Of a stretch of 64,000 bases of DNA, positions 22,830-33,040 are shown piece after piece. The notes beneath the pieces are model-generated. The model had not been told where the DNA came from. It saw only the letters and a list, made by a program, of their open reading frames with translations, and did no database searches. Both the position numbers and the translations under genes were made by a program. Origin of the DNA: Bombyx mori (lineage: Eukaryota > Arthropoda > Insecta > Lepidoptera > Bombycidae); assembly GCF_030269925.1 (NCBI RefSeq), contig NC_085124.1, positions 7,378,001 to 7,442,000 on the forward strand, written 5' to 3'. Position 1 is the first letter of the stretch; each line of letters opens with the position of its first letter.

Positions 22830-23167
22830 CCACCTCATACCAACTGTCTTTTTCAAGGCAACCAATCGCTACGATCAGGCTTCCTGTGGCACTCACAGGC
22901 TAGCGATTTCCTAACCCTTCCCAAAACAACAGTCTTTTTCAAGACTAGACCCCCGCTCGCGATTCTGCCTGCTGTAGCACTATACAGCCCGAGCGGGTTC
23001 CTTTCCTTTTCCCCGCCGATTGCCGTTTTCACGGCATAGGCATTCCCCCCCCCTGCTCCTTGCTGTCCTGCAGCACAGGGGGGTTACAAATCCTATCCGG
23101 GGCCTCGCCTTTCGGCGAGTTCAACAAAAGTCCCGGGGCCGCCCCCCCCGGGCAAGAAGACCGAAGA

Positions 23168-24784
23168 ATGGAAGAAGATAGTGCTAGTGATATTGTCGGG
23201 TTCCTCCGGGATAGGTACCCGTCAATTAGGGCCGAGTACCTAGAGTTTAGGGCCGCCCGTGGCAATCCCTCCCCCCCCGCGTCCGTCGCCGCGTTTCTCA
23301 ACCGTGCCTCGGAGGCACGTCGCGCGCCCCCCGCCGCCGCGTCAAGTTCGAGCGCACGTTCCCACGATGCGGCTCACATAGCGCCTAACGCTACCCCCAC
23401 CCCCGCGTCCGCGTCGTTTACGTCATCGCGCGCTTCGTCCGTCGCGACCTCGATCGTTTCGAGTTCAGGCTCCGATACCGAATCGGAGATGGATTTCGAA
23501 TCCGCGTCAAGCCCTCAGCCTGGAACTTCGGATGGGTTCCAAACCGTAACGCGCGGTAAAAAGCGTACTCGCGCCGTGGAGTCCCGGAGCTCCACGACGA
23601 AGCAAACAAAATCCGCGACCGCCTCCCGCCCACAGGTAGTCGTGACACCGGAGTCGGACTCCGCTCGCCGCGTAACCCCGCCGCCGCGTCCCAAGCCCGC
23701 GCCCGCTCCTAAAGTAGCTGCCCCGCCCCCGCTGATACTTCAAGAGAAGACAGCGTGGAATCGCGTGTCCCAGGCCCTTCAGGCAAATAAAATTAACTAC
23801 ACCCATGCGCGTAACGTCGCGCATGGGATTCAGATCAAGGTCGCAACGCCGGGCGACCATAGGGCCCTCTCAGCATACCTCCGAAAGGAGAACATAGGTT
23901 TCCACACCTATGCTCTTCAGGAGGACCGCGAGCTCCGCGTAGTAATACGCGGAGTCCCTAAGGAGCTAGAAATAGACTACATTAAGGAGGATCTGACCGC
24001 TCAGGCCCTCCCGATAGTTAGTGTGCACCGGATGCACAGCGGGCGGGGCAAACAGCCCTATAATATGATACTCGTGGCGTTAGAACCCACCCCGGAGGCC
24101 AAAAAGAAGATCGCATGTCTCACGACAATTTGCGGCCTATCCGGGATCTCGATCGAAGCCCCCCACAAGCGTGGCACTCCCGGGCAGTGCTACAGGTGCC
24201 AACTCTATGGCCACTCGGCGCGTAATTGCCACGCGCGCCCCCGCTGCGTGAAATGCCTCGGCGATCACGCTACGTTAGATTGCGTTAGAGATAGGGAAAC
24301 CGCGACCGAACCTCCCAGCTGTGTCCTATGCCTTAAGCAAGGGCACCCCGCGAACTACCGTGGATGTCCCAGGGCTCCGCGAAAACGCCCAACCCACCCA
24401 GCTCCGCGAACCGTCGGCCCAAAGACTTCGGCACCTTCAGTGCCGAAACCCGCCTTCGTGCCGGCTGCAGTTCCCACGGTCTCGGCGTGGAAAAAGCCGC
24501 TGCCGTATACGAAGGCGGGAACGGAAACCGCACCCCCGCCCCCGCTCGTGACACGCCCCGCGCCCCAGCCCCTGCTCGCACCTCGCCCCGCGCCCGCGTT
24601 CCGTCCCCCGCAACCCTCTGCCGCCAACGACTTCGCGCTCGTGCGTGACTTCGTCACCGCGGTCAACTTCGACCGTCTGCGATCGTTCGCAGACGCGATA
24701 CGTAGGTCGGTAACCCCCGAACAGCGGCTCGCGGCCGCTTTCGATCATATGGACGTCTACGAGTCCGTGTCCCGCACGTTATAA
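23168..24784 (+). CDS. ORF1: Gag-like RNA-binding protein with zinc knuckles
   Basis: 538 codons from the ATG at 23168, the first in-frame ATG. The frame is open further upstream, but only TTG precedes it, which is unlikely as a start here. The N-terminus (MEEDSASDIVGFLRDRYPSI) is followed by a Ser/Pro/Ala-rich region to about residue 190. The pre-zinc-knuckle domain spans about 210-330 and three knuckles start at C341 (CYRCQLYGHSARNC, CVKCLGDHATLDC, CVLCLKQGHP). A Pro/Ala-rich tail and a short helix-like end follow. The product packages element RNA. It sits 19 nt before ORF2 with no overlap, unlike the LINE at 1-6190. High GC and CpG contrast with flanking DNA. Several opposite- and alternate-frame ORFs here are shadows. 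Confidence 0.88.
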   Translation: MEEDSASDIVGFLRDRYPSIRAEYLEFRAARGNPSPPASVAAFLNRASEARRAPPAAASSSSARSHDAAHIAPNATPTPASASFTSSRASSVATSIVSSSGSDTESEMDFESASSPQPGTSDGFQTVTRGKKRTRAVESRSSTTKQTKSATASRPQVVVTPESDSARRVTPPPRPKPAPAPKVAAPPPLILQEKTAWNRVSQALQANKINYTHARNVAHGIQIKVATPGDHRALSAYLRKENIGFHTYALQEDRELRVVIRGVPKELEIDYIKEDLTAQALPIVSVHRMHSGRGKQPYNMILVALEPTPEAKKKIACLTTICGLSGISIEAPHKRGTPGQCYRCQLYGHSARNCHARPRCVKCLGDHATLDCVRDRETATEPPSCVLCLKQGHPANYRGCPRAPRKRPTHPAPRTVGPKTSAPSVPKPAFVPAAVPTVSAWKKPLPYTKAGTETAPPPPLVTRPAPQPLLAPRPAPAFRPPQPSAANDFALVRDFVTAVNFDRLRSFADAIRRSVTPEQRLAAAFDHMDVYESVSRTL

Positions 24785-24803
24785 AAATCTTTACCGGTAA
24801 CCA

Positions 24804-25039
24804 ATGGCGCAAAAAGGTAGAGAAAAACCGTATTCCCTTACGTTAGCATTCTATAATGCTAACGGACTCGCGCGGCAACGCGATCAAATTTTTGAATTCC
24901 TCCGCGACAATCTTGTAGATATTCTATTAGTGCAGGAAACCTGTCTGAAGCCTTCGCGTCGTGACCCGAAAGTCGCGAATTACGTCATGGTTAGGAATGA
25001 CAGACTCACCGCCTCCAAAGGCGGGACTGCCATTTACTA
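24804..25039 (+). pseudogene. ORF2 N-terminal fragment: APE endonuclease, cut by hAT-type insertion
   Basis: Starts at ATG 24804 and encodes the first part of the endonuclease: FYNANGL near residue 13 and LLVQETCLK with the catalytic Glu. It stops being element sequence at 25039, where the insertion target duplication ATTTACTA (25032-25039) ends. The frame runs only four codons into the insert before a stop (TGA in GGTGATATAA). By itself it could give only a short truncated endonuclease piece. The remainder resumes at 26057 in the matching frame, so no other lesion separates the two parts. Confidence 0.85.
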
Positions 25040-26056
25040 TAGGAGTGGGTGATATAAATCGTATATAGATTCAATATCTATATATCGCAGCAATATCGTT
25101 GAATCCGATATCGCCCCGCACGAAATCTATATATCGATATCAGCCGATACACGATATTGCTCGATGTGATGCGCATCGCCATATCGTACCGATTCGTGAA
25201 TCGAAATCTATATTTCGATATCAGCCGATACAGGATATTGCTCGATGTGATGCGCATCGCCATATCGTACCGATTCGTTAATATCAGCAATATTCGTTTG
25301 GTTCGTATCGAATCGGTCAGAGTGAGTGAGCGCACGATAGGGATATCATGTGATGAATGAAACAGAAACAGGCATTATCCATACAATTGTAAACCTTATA
25401 TTTAAGTCCATATGTCTGTAGATTATTCTTAGCGTATCAGCAGGATACAATTAAGGAAAGAAGTTTCAACTTTCGACCCTAACTTGAATGCAGTATAGCC
25501 TATTTGCATCGTTGAATTTAATTTCACGCGCTTTGACCTTGAACTAGAATTTTTGGACAAGTGTTTATAAATACTTAAAAGTTTTTTGTGTTTGATTTTT
25601 AAAGTACAGATTTTTCTATTTTTAGTTGAATCCAAATAATTGAGTTTATTTCTTGTGTTTGTATTAAACTTTTGAAATCTACACTCTTTTGGTATATTTT
25701 GTAATTTTAAATTAAGACACAAAATACTAAAAACTGAAAATAATGTAGCCAGTCCTAAGCCTGGTAAAATGGCATGAAGGAAAGTTTTTTTGATATTTTT
25801 ATTTTCATGTTCTTTTTATTACTTTTAGATCATATTATAAATTGATATCAGAAAACCAACCGTATAACGTTGACTTAAATCTACTACGATATTATATCAG
25901 CGTATCGTTTCAAATCTCAAATATCATGAATCGAGAAAATTTACTAGCATCCATCAATATATAGATTCAGAAAATATATAGATTCAATATCCGATATTGA
26001 TCCTCGATATATAGATACGATTCGATACGCGGCAAAACCGATATTACCCACTCCTA
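25040..26056. mobile_element. hAT-type non-autonomous transposon, 1017 bp, nested in LINE ORF2
   Basis: Terminal inverted repeats: TAGGAGTGGGTGATAT at left and, read inward from the right, TAGGAGTGGGTAATAT (15 of 16 identical). An exact 8-bp target duplication, ATTTACTA, lies at 25032-25039 and 26057-26064. Duplication length and TIR start are hAT-like. The ends are rich in ATATCG/CGATAT sub-repeats that could form further hairpins. The middle is AT-rich and carries no transposase, so it depends on enzyme supplied elsewhere. The TIR family is not known to me. Confidence 0.85.
25121..25279. repeat. Two-copy 81-bp tandem repeat inside the hAT-type element
   Basis: Units begin at 25121 and 25202 (CGAAATCTATAT...). 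They share CGATATCAGCCGATACA and GATATTGCTCGATGTGATGC, then GCATCGCCATATCGTACC. Only a few differences. Subterminal repeats of this sort can be transposase-binding sites; that role is inferred. Confidence 0.75.
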
Positions 26057-28711
26057 ATTTACTATAGGCGGGCCCTGCACGTTGTCCCTCTCGATACTCC
26101 CTCGCTCTCACATATCGAGGCGTCAGTGTGCCGCATCTCGCTGACGGGACACCAGCCGATCGTCATCGCATCCGTTTATCTCCCCCCGGACAAGCCCCTT
26201 CTGAGCAGTGACATCGAGTCACTGTTCGGCATGGGAGACTCTGTCATCCTGGCAGGCGATTTAAATTGCCACCACACTAGGTGGAACTGCCATCGTACAA
26301 ACGTTAACGGTAGGCGTCTCGACGCGTTTATAGACGACCTCACCTTTGAAATAGTCGGTCCCCCAACTCCAACATGTTATCCGTATAACATCGCGCTCCG
26401 TCCGAGCACTATAGACCTGGCATTGCTTAGGAACGTAACTCTGCGCTTGCGTTCCATCGAAGCAATGTCAGAGCTCGACTCAGACCACCGACCTGTCGTT
26501 ATGCAGCTCGGTCGCCCTCACAACCCAGTCACTGTTACGAGGACCATGGTGGATTGGAATAAGCTGGGCACGTGCCTAGCCGACGCCGCTCCGCCAATCC
26601 TCCCTTACGGCCCGGATTCGAATCCATCCCCCGAGGACACCGTCGAATCCATAAACATCATTACCGATCACATCTCTTCCGCGATCATTAGATCTTCTAA
26701 AGAAGTCGATGTGGAGGACAGCTTCCACCGCATCAGACTGTCCCCCGATCTTAGGAATCTCTTAAGAGTTAGGAACGCGGCAATCCGGGCCTACGATCGT
26801 CTTCCCACGCATTCAAACCGGATTCAGATGCGTCGTCTACAACGCGAAGTCCACTCCCGCTTAAGCGACGCGCGTAACGATAATTGGCATAGTTATTTAG
26901 AACAACTCGCGCCCTCCCACCAAGCATACTGGCGACTAGCTAGGACTCTCAAATCCGAAACTACCGCTACTATGCCTCCCCTCTTACGCCCTTCAGGCCA
27001 ACCACCGGCATTCGATGACGATGACAAGGCTGAGCTGCTGGCCGATGCACTGCAAGAGCAGTGCACCACCAGCACTCAACACGCGGACCCCGAACACACC
27101 GAGTTAGTCGACAGGGAGGTCGAGCGCAGAGCTTCCCTGCCGCCCTCGGACGCGTTACCCCCCATTACCACGGACGAAGTTAGAGACGCGATCCACAACC
27201 TCCAACCTAGGAAGGCACCAGGCTCCGACGGCATCCACAACCGCGCGCTAAAATTTTTGCCAGTCCAACTGATAGCAATGTTGGCTACAATTTTAAATGC
27301 CGCTATGACGCACTGCATCTTTCCCGCGGTGTGGAAAGAAGCGGACGTTATCGGTATACATAAGCCGGGCAAACCGACAAACGAAACTTCTAGTTACCGT
27401 CCGATTAGTCTCCTCTCGACGATAGGAAAAATCTACGAACGGCTCCTTAGGAAACGCCTCTGGGATTTTGTTACCGCGAACAAAATTCTCATAGACGAAC
27501 AGTTCGGATTCCGCTCTAAACACTCGTGCGTACAACAAGTGCACCGCCTCACGGAGCACATTCTGATAGGACTAAATAGGCGTAAACAAATCCCGACCGG
27601 CGCCCTCTTCTTCGACATCGCGAAGGCGTTCGACAAAGTCTGGCACAACGGTTTAATTTATAAACTGTACAACATGGGAGTGCCAGACAGACTCGTGCTC
27701 ATCATACGAGACTTCTTGTCGAACCGTTCGTTTCGATATCGAGTAGAGGGAACTCGTTCTCGTCCCCGTCAACTGACCGCCGGAGTCCCGCAAGGCTCCG
27801 CGCTCTCCCCGTTATTATTTAGTTTGTATATCAATGATATACCCCGGTCTCCGGAGACCCATCTAGCGCTCTTCGCCGATGACACGGCTATCTACTACTC
27901 GTGTAGGAAGATGTCGCTGCTTCATCGGCGACTCCAGATCGCAGTAGCCACCATGGGACAGTGGTTCCGGAAGTGGCGAATAGACATCAACCCCACGAAA
28001 AGCGCAGCGGTGCTCTTCAAAAGGGGTCGCCCTCCGAACATCACTTCGAGCATCCCACTCCGTAGTAGGCGCGCAAACACCTCCGCCGTTAGTCCCATCA
28101 CTCTCTTTGGCCAGCCCATACCGTGGGTCTCGAAGGTCAAATATCTAGGCGTCACCCTCGACAGAGGGATGACATTCCGTCCCCATATAAAAACGGTACG
28201 CGACCGCGCCGCGTTTATTCTAGGACGACTCTATCCAATGCTTTGTAGTCGAAGCAAACTGTCCCTCCGTAATAAGGTAACTCTCTACAAAACTTGTATA
28301 CGCCCCGTCATGACGTATGCAAGCGTAGTGTTCGCTCACGCAGCCCGCACCAACTTGAAATCCCTTCAGGTTATTCAATCACGATTCTGCAGGATAGCCG
28401 TCGGAGCGCCTTGGTTCCTTAGGAATGTGGATCTCCACGACGACCTGGAGCTCGACTCTTTTAGTAAGTATCTACAGTCGGCATCGCTGCGCCATTTTGA
28501 GAAGGCGGCACGACATGAGAACCCTCTCATCGTAGCCGCTGGAAATTACATACCCGACCCAGTAGACCGAATGGTAAACCGTCGACGTCGCCCAAAGCAC
28601 GTCATTACGGATCCTCCTGATCCATTAACGGTGCTTTTAGGCACCACAAGCACCGGTCACCGTCCTCGTCGAACCCGTCGCTTGCGACGAAGGGCTCGAC
28701 GAGCGAACTAA
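26057..28711 (+). pseudogene. ORF2 C-terminal part: rest of endonuclease and complete reverse transcriptase
   Basis: About 884 codons to the stop at 28709-28711 with no internal stop or frameshift. Endonuclease residues: GDLNCHHTRWN and LDSDHRPVVM, so the SDH motif is intact, unlike in the LINE at 1-6190. RT motifs: YRPISLLSTIGKIYERLL, EQFGFRSKHSC, FFDIAKAFDKVWHNGL, GVPQGSALSPLLFSLY, FADDTAIYY (catalytic FADD at 27872-27883), and KYLGVTLDRGMTF. The C-terminus is Arg-rich (RRTRRLRRRARRAN) with no clear CCHC. A start at 26126 would require GTG and is not real. The part is separated from its own start by the hAT-type insert, so it is not expected to be translated as full ORF2. Confidence 0.88.
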
Positions 28712-28918
28712 CCCATAGACACAGCCCACTGAGTTTCTCGCCGGATCTTCTCAGTGGGTCGCGTTTCCGATCCGGTGGTAGATTCAGCGAAGCACTGCTC
28801 TTGCTAGGGTCAGTGTTAGCAACTCTCCGGTTGAGCCCCGCGAGCTCACCTACTAACGTTAGGGTGAAGCTGAAGTAGCCTCTCAAGGCTATCAGCATAG
28901 GTAGGGAAAAAAGAAAAG
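28712..28918 (+). other. LINE 3' UTR with conserved stem-loop and A-rich tail
   Basis: Contains CCCACTGAG...CTCAGTGGG, a 9-bp stem with about 18 nt between, at 28728-28762. The truncated copy at 38310 keeps the pairing with a G-T wobble; the old copy at 57196 keeps it with one mismatch. A 3' stem-loop recognised by the RT is known for several LINEs, which makes this a candidate. A second pair, TAGCCTCTCAAGGCTA, precedes the tail. Confidence 0.65.
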
Positions 28919-28928
28919 CGTGCACCCT

Positions 28929-29909
28929 AAGGGGGACGCGAGACGGATGTGTGGGAAAAGCCCTCTGGTCAGTCAGAAACTCTCTGCGCGATGGGACAGG
29001 AATGATGAGTAAAGTAAAATGAAGAAAAAAAACCTAAAAATTTTAAGAATTCTAGTCTGGCCAATGCTCTGGGGTACTGTATTCAGTGATTGCAGTCACG
29101 TACCAATAACGAATCGGTTGAGTGACGGACCCCAACTTCGTTGCACCTCATAACGTGACTCCCCCTCGCAAACACTGTAACAAGTGCACGCACAGCAATG
29201 TTTGATTTCGTTTATGTTATTAAATTCTCCTTGCGCTATATTGTGACAGTTTAGTCAATGAACATTTGTACGACGAGGGTGCTAGACCATATTATGAAAT
29301 TATAATATATATGAGCTTTATAAGATATGTGATCGAGGCAACTTAGAAATTGAATTTGGAAATCTATTTGTTCAATAAAATCTATGTTTTAGCAGCTCAT
29401 ATAATTTATAAAATTATTTAATTGGGTCTGGTCTACTGGTCAGTGAAGACTACTATCGTTTCATTCGATTTTCAGAGCACTATCCATTTCATACCATATA
29501 TCCACCATACACATTGTAGTCAACTGTACATAGTCTCTAGAAAATGCTTATCTTATCTAAGCTTATAATAAATTTGTAGTATAAAACTCTTTGGAATAGC
29601 TTTAAAACTTAAAATCATCATTTTAAACTGCAATAATATATTTTAAACCAGAGATTTCAAGTACCATTACGTCCATTACTTTTTATTGTAAGCTCTTATC
29701 AGATGTGCAGTATTAACACTGAAAATGTAACAAAGTTCATCTCGTACTGCAATAAAAGCTCTTTATGTTTGAACGCGTTTGTACTAAAAATTTAGATAAA
29801 TTCAAATTTGAATACAAAACTTATTATCACGATTCAACTCGGTAATATTTGAAATGTACACAGTAACGTTTAAGTTTTAGAATTACTTTAGAAATCTTTT
29901 ATAATTTTA
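28929..29909. other. AT-rich DNA without a recognised gene
   Basis: The first 100 bp after the LINE are GC-moderate and look like the original target region; the rest is AT-rich. No domain-bearing ORF. Confidence 0.55.
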
Positions 29910-30174
29910 CTAGCGGCCCGCCCCGGCTTCGCTTGGTTAGTAGCGCACGCGATGTAAAGAATTTTAGGTAATTTTTTTACACATTAGGTTACATTATTGG
30001 AGTTCCAGTAAGGATCCCTATTTTTTTGAAAATATAGTAAATATAGCCTATGTCACCCGGGGATAGCGTAGCTTTCCAACAGTGAAATATTTTTTTAAAT
30101 CGGTTCAATAGTTTCGTAGCCAATTCAATACAAACAAACAAACAAATCTCTTCTCTTTATAATATTAGTATAGA
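29910..30174 (-). mobile_element. Non-autonomous Helitron, 265 bp
   Basis: Minus strand: A|TC with TCTATACTAATATTATAAAG, then GTTTGTTTGTTTG, ending in a GC-rich palindromic patch GCCGGGGCGGGCCGCTAG|T. A TATAGATTAG duplication at the left end makes two alternative starts (30174 or 30184). Confidence 0.75.
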
Positions 30175-31973
30175 TTAGTATAGATTTAAATGTATTATTT
30201 TTGAGAAGACGAGTTGACACCTCGTCCATTACCAAGCCGTTACCGGAATCTATACAAGAATGCAATCGCCCACCATGCGACTTTAAATCCAATTTATTAT
30301 TACATTTTTTACTTTAGATAACTTATAAATTCAGTAACGTATTACAGAAAAAATATATAAAGAATGCAAATCATAACTTTTCACAGACTTTACAGTGTCA
30401 CATAAAATGGATGACTGATACTGAAAAGTGTGATATTGAAATAGCTGCTAGTCTACCGATTAAACACAGCACACACAGCACAGCTAAATAATGATATGGC
30501 CCGCTCAATATATGTCCTTCTTTTACATCTAAAGCGCAGTTCACATGAAGAAAGCTGGTCGCCACAAAGTAACGATAGAGAAATAGTATAAAATATTCAT
30601 GTAACACGTCTCCGTGTTAGCATAACTTAACCACTGAACGTAAATATAAAATCGCACATTGACGGTTCAAACAGATTTGTGTAGTAAGCAAATGAATCGA
30701 AAACTTTTTCATATGAAATTGTATTAGTCAAGAACATTCTATCCATATATAACAACATGTAAACAGTCGCAATGGGCGACAAAATTATCATAAAAAGGCG
30801 ACATTTTAGGTAAATATTATTGTTAGAAGGCTACACTGGTGTATACTGCCTATTTCTGCCGCAAAGCAATCATAAATTTCTGCTTATACGATGGGACATT
30901 TGTTATACCATACAATTGAGATTTCTACCTTGAATCGCAAATTGGGCAACAGAATTCACGTTGCAATGTTTATGTGCTGCTGTAACTATAATAGTAACAT
31001 AATGAGGGCCGTGAACTTGTTTCCCCATTAAATAAATCTATAATAATACTATACTTGTATGCTGAGATTTGAATGAAATTCAACGCAAAGATTGTGTATA
31101 GTTTAGATTACACCTACCAGAGTAGGACGTGAGATAAGCAACCCTTTGTTCTGGACAAATAAAGCGAATTTCATTAATTCTTAGCTATAGTTTAACGTGG
31201 ATTAAACTGCGGGTCACGTCTACTAAAATATAAATAAATACAGATATATAGTTTGCATATAGCTATTTTCGAAAGCATACGATTTCTCGCCACTAAGCGT
31301 GCGATAAATTCTGCCCATCTAAATGGCCCTTTGCAAATTAACTATCAAAACGATAATCGTCTTACGTGACACGACATCACACGTTGTCGTGCAACACTGA
31401 GCACGCGACGTGAGAACTGACTGACATCATGACAGCCCCTCGGAACGCTATATTGTACCCCTGAAAATAAAGGTTACTTTGTGGTTAGTGTATTTCGTAA
31501 CAATTGACATTATTTCTTTATGAGTCCCGCGACGGTGGAAATAGATCCTGTAAAATGAAACCAGCTAAACTTATGAATTTTTATAATAAAACGTGATACA
31601 GACTTAAGAAAAGGCCATTATAAATAGATATCTAAGAATAAAAATTTAACAACCTAAATCAATTGAGCTTCAAATATGGCGCGTTTGTGGCCTAATAGCT
31701 ATTGAAGAGGGTGGCCCATCCTTTAAGTTCAACTATGAATGCATAAATTATATATTGGACAATATATCAATAAGTAAATTGCACAAGTTATACCTATTTG
31801 TTATTAATAAATAGTGCTGGTAAAAAAAGATTTGGTATTATATAAAATTCCACCCTTGGAGTTTTTCCGAATGAGAACAGCCTCAGGTCAGTACCTTTCT
31901 ATATCCAAACAAAATTGCTTTGATAATTGCGAATAAAAGTGAATAAACCGCAATCACCGCATATTTACAATAA
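30175..31973. other. AT-rich DNA with a degenerate SINE
   Basis: At about 30836-31030 the SINE body is just recognisable on plus: TACTGCCTATTTCTGCCGCA, GATTTCTACCTTGAATCGCA and GGGCCGTGAACTTG. No gene seen elsewhere. Confidence 0.5.
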
Positions 31974-32408
31974 CTAGTGATCCCGCAGTAGTCGAAATTC
32001 GACTATAATTAATTGGAATTGTAAGTTTGTACACCATTAAGATTGTATTTTATACTTCTATAATCACAAATTTCGCCAAGACTACACTATAAAAAATATT
32101 AACAATAAAAAAGAATATAAAAGGCAAACAATATTTAATCTATTCTCAATTTGACAGCAGACGCCAAGAACAAAAGTTTGACAATAAATAGTATCCATGC
32201 GTGTGTGCGTCAAATACATGGTATGTAGTGTGTGTAATGTTTTCTTTATTGATTTAATGTATCTTTTATTCATTATTTAAAAAATATATTAGCATTGTGC
32301 ACTTCTTCTCTATATTCTCTATAAGTGTGGAAAATTTCATACTCCTCTGTCCGTGCAATTTTCGTAAAAAGAGATACTAAGTTTTTGCTTCACGTATTAA
32401 TATATATA
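31974..32408 (-). mobile_element. Helitron-like non-autonomous element (copy 4)
   Basis: Minus orientation, ending GGGATCACTAG|T at 31974. It shares the full core with copies at 7585, 10977 and 16029, plus about 20 bp of AATAAAAAAGAATATAAAAG not in copy 1. The 5' TC is not preserved. Confidence 0.6.
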
Positions 32409-33004
32409 TCCTCGTTCGATTGTAGGTTGAGTTTCTATGGTCGTTATCTATTTTTTTTTTATTGACTTCCTTATATTCATTAAGCATCTACATATAAGAA
32501 TTCATATACATTATCAACAGTAAGTACATCTACAATAAAATGAAAACCGTATATTTTTAAATACTAACCTTGAAAGTTTTACGTTTGGATTTAAAATTTC
32601 TACAACAAACAAAACTTGACTTTCACGTTAAAGCGTTTTATTTGACTTTGAAATACAACATAAACGGTTTGTGTGTTTTTTTTGGGGTAACCATAATATC
32701 CCAGAGGTCGAGATTCGACGTACGAATAAATCGTTCGTACAAACTAGGAGAGAAGACTAATCAGACGGTGATTCACGGGTTAGTTCTTGAGTTTTTCTGG
32801 TTTGTGTCTGTCGATAACGTCCGCTTCCTCTTACACCGTAGGAATATGCGGTTCTTTTTAGCGGAATTTAAAATGGAAGACACATGATTATTAGTTGCAA
32901 CAGAACTTGATTATTAGTTGCAGAACAAGTCTTCGGGACGGGAAGTCTGCGGGAGCTTTCCGCAATTGTAAGTTCGTGGTTGCTTCATTGTCTTGGTAAT
33001 TAAA
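32409..33004. other. AT-rich DNA with short direct repeats
   Basis: A TGATTATTAGTTGCA repeat occurs twice at 32885-32925. A 105-codon frame at 32570-32887 begins with TTG and is not supported as a gene. Confidence 0.45.
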
Positions 33005-33040
33005 AAAAAGGCCCGCCATTACTGAATGGCGGGCCTTTTT
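33005..33040. other. Perfect 16-bp GC/AT hairpin resembling a bacterial terminator
   Basis: AAAAAGGCCCGCCATT (33005-33020) pairs perfectly with 33025-33040 around the 4-nt loop ACTG, and the right arm ends in TTTTT. Shape and sequence mimic a bidirectional intrinsic terminator, but the surroundings are insect-like with no bacterial gene. It may instead be the terminal hairpin of an unidentified transposon. Another palindrome, GGCCTTACGGCC, follows at about 33074. Confidence 0.6.

Larger units (their letters stand above)
22605..28918 (+). mobile_element. Full-length Jockey-like LINE (possibly BMC1), carrying a nested hAT-type element
   Basis: Bounded by an exact 10-bp target duplication, CGTGCACCCT, at 22595-22604 and 28919-28928. 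The order is tandem 5' monomers, leader with hairpins, ORF1, 19-nt gap, ORF2, 207-bp 3' UTR, and an A-rich tail GGGAAAAAAGAAAAG. Subtracting the 1017-bp insert and its 8-bp duplication leaves about 5.3 kb. The 3' UTR resembles my memory of Bombyx BMC1; that name needs a library match. Full length with a clean duplication and both frames otherwise open indicates a recent insertion. Related 3' ends lie at 38310, 49675 and 57196. Confidence 0.88.

Noticed and set aside
23060..23167. ORF1 of the second LINE beginning at 23060
   Set aside because: The codon there is TTG; the first in-frame ATG is 23168.
26126..26128. A start codon for the second half of the second LINE's ORF2
   Set aside because: It is GTG in the middle of a reading that begins at 26057 after the transposon insertion.
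32570..32887. 105-codon plus-strand gene
   Set aside because: Starts with TTG in AT-rich DNA, with no domain or repeat support.
33005..33040. A real bacterial transcription terminator, hence bacterial DNA
   Set aside because: No bacterial gene, ribosome-binding site or codon bias nearby; flanks are insect-like.
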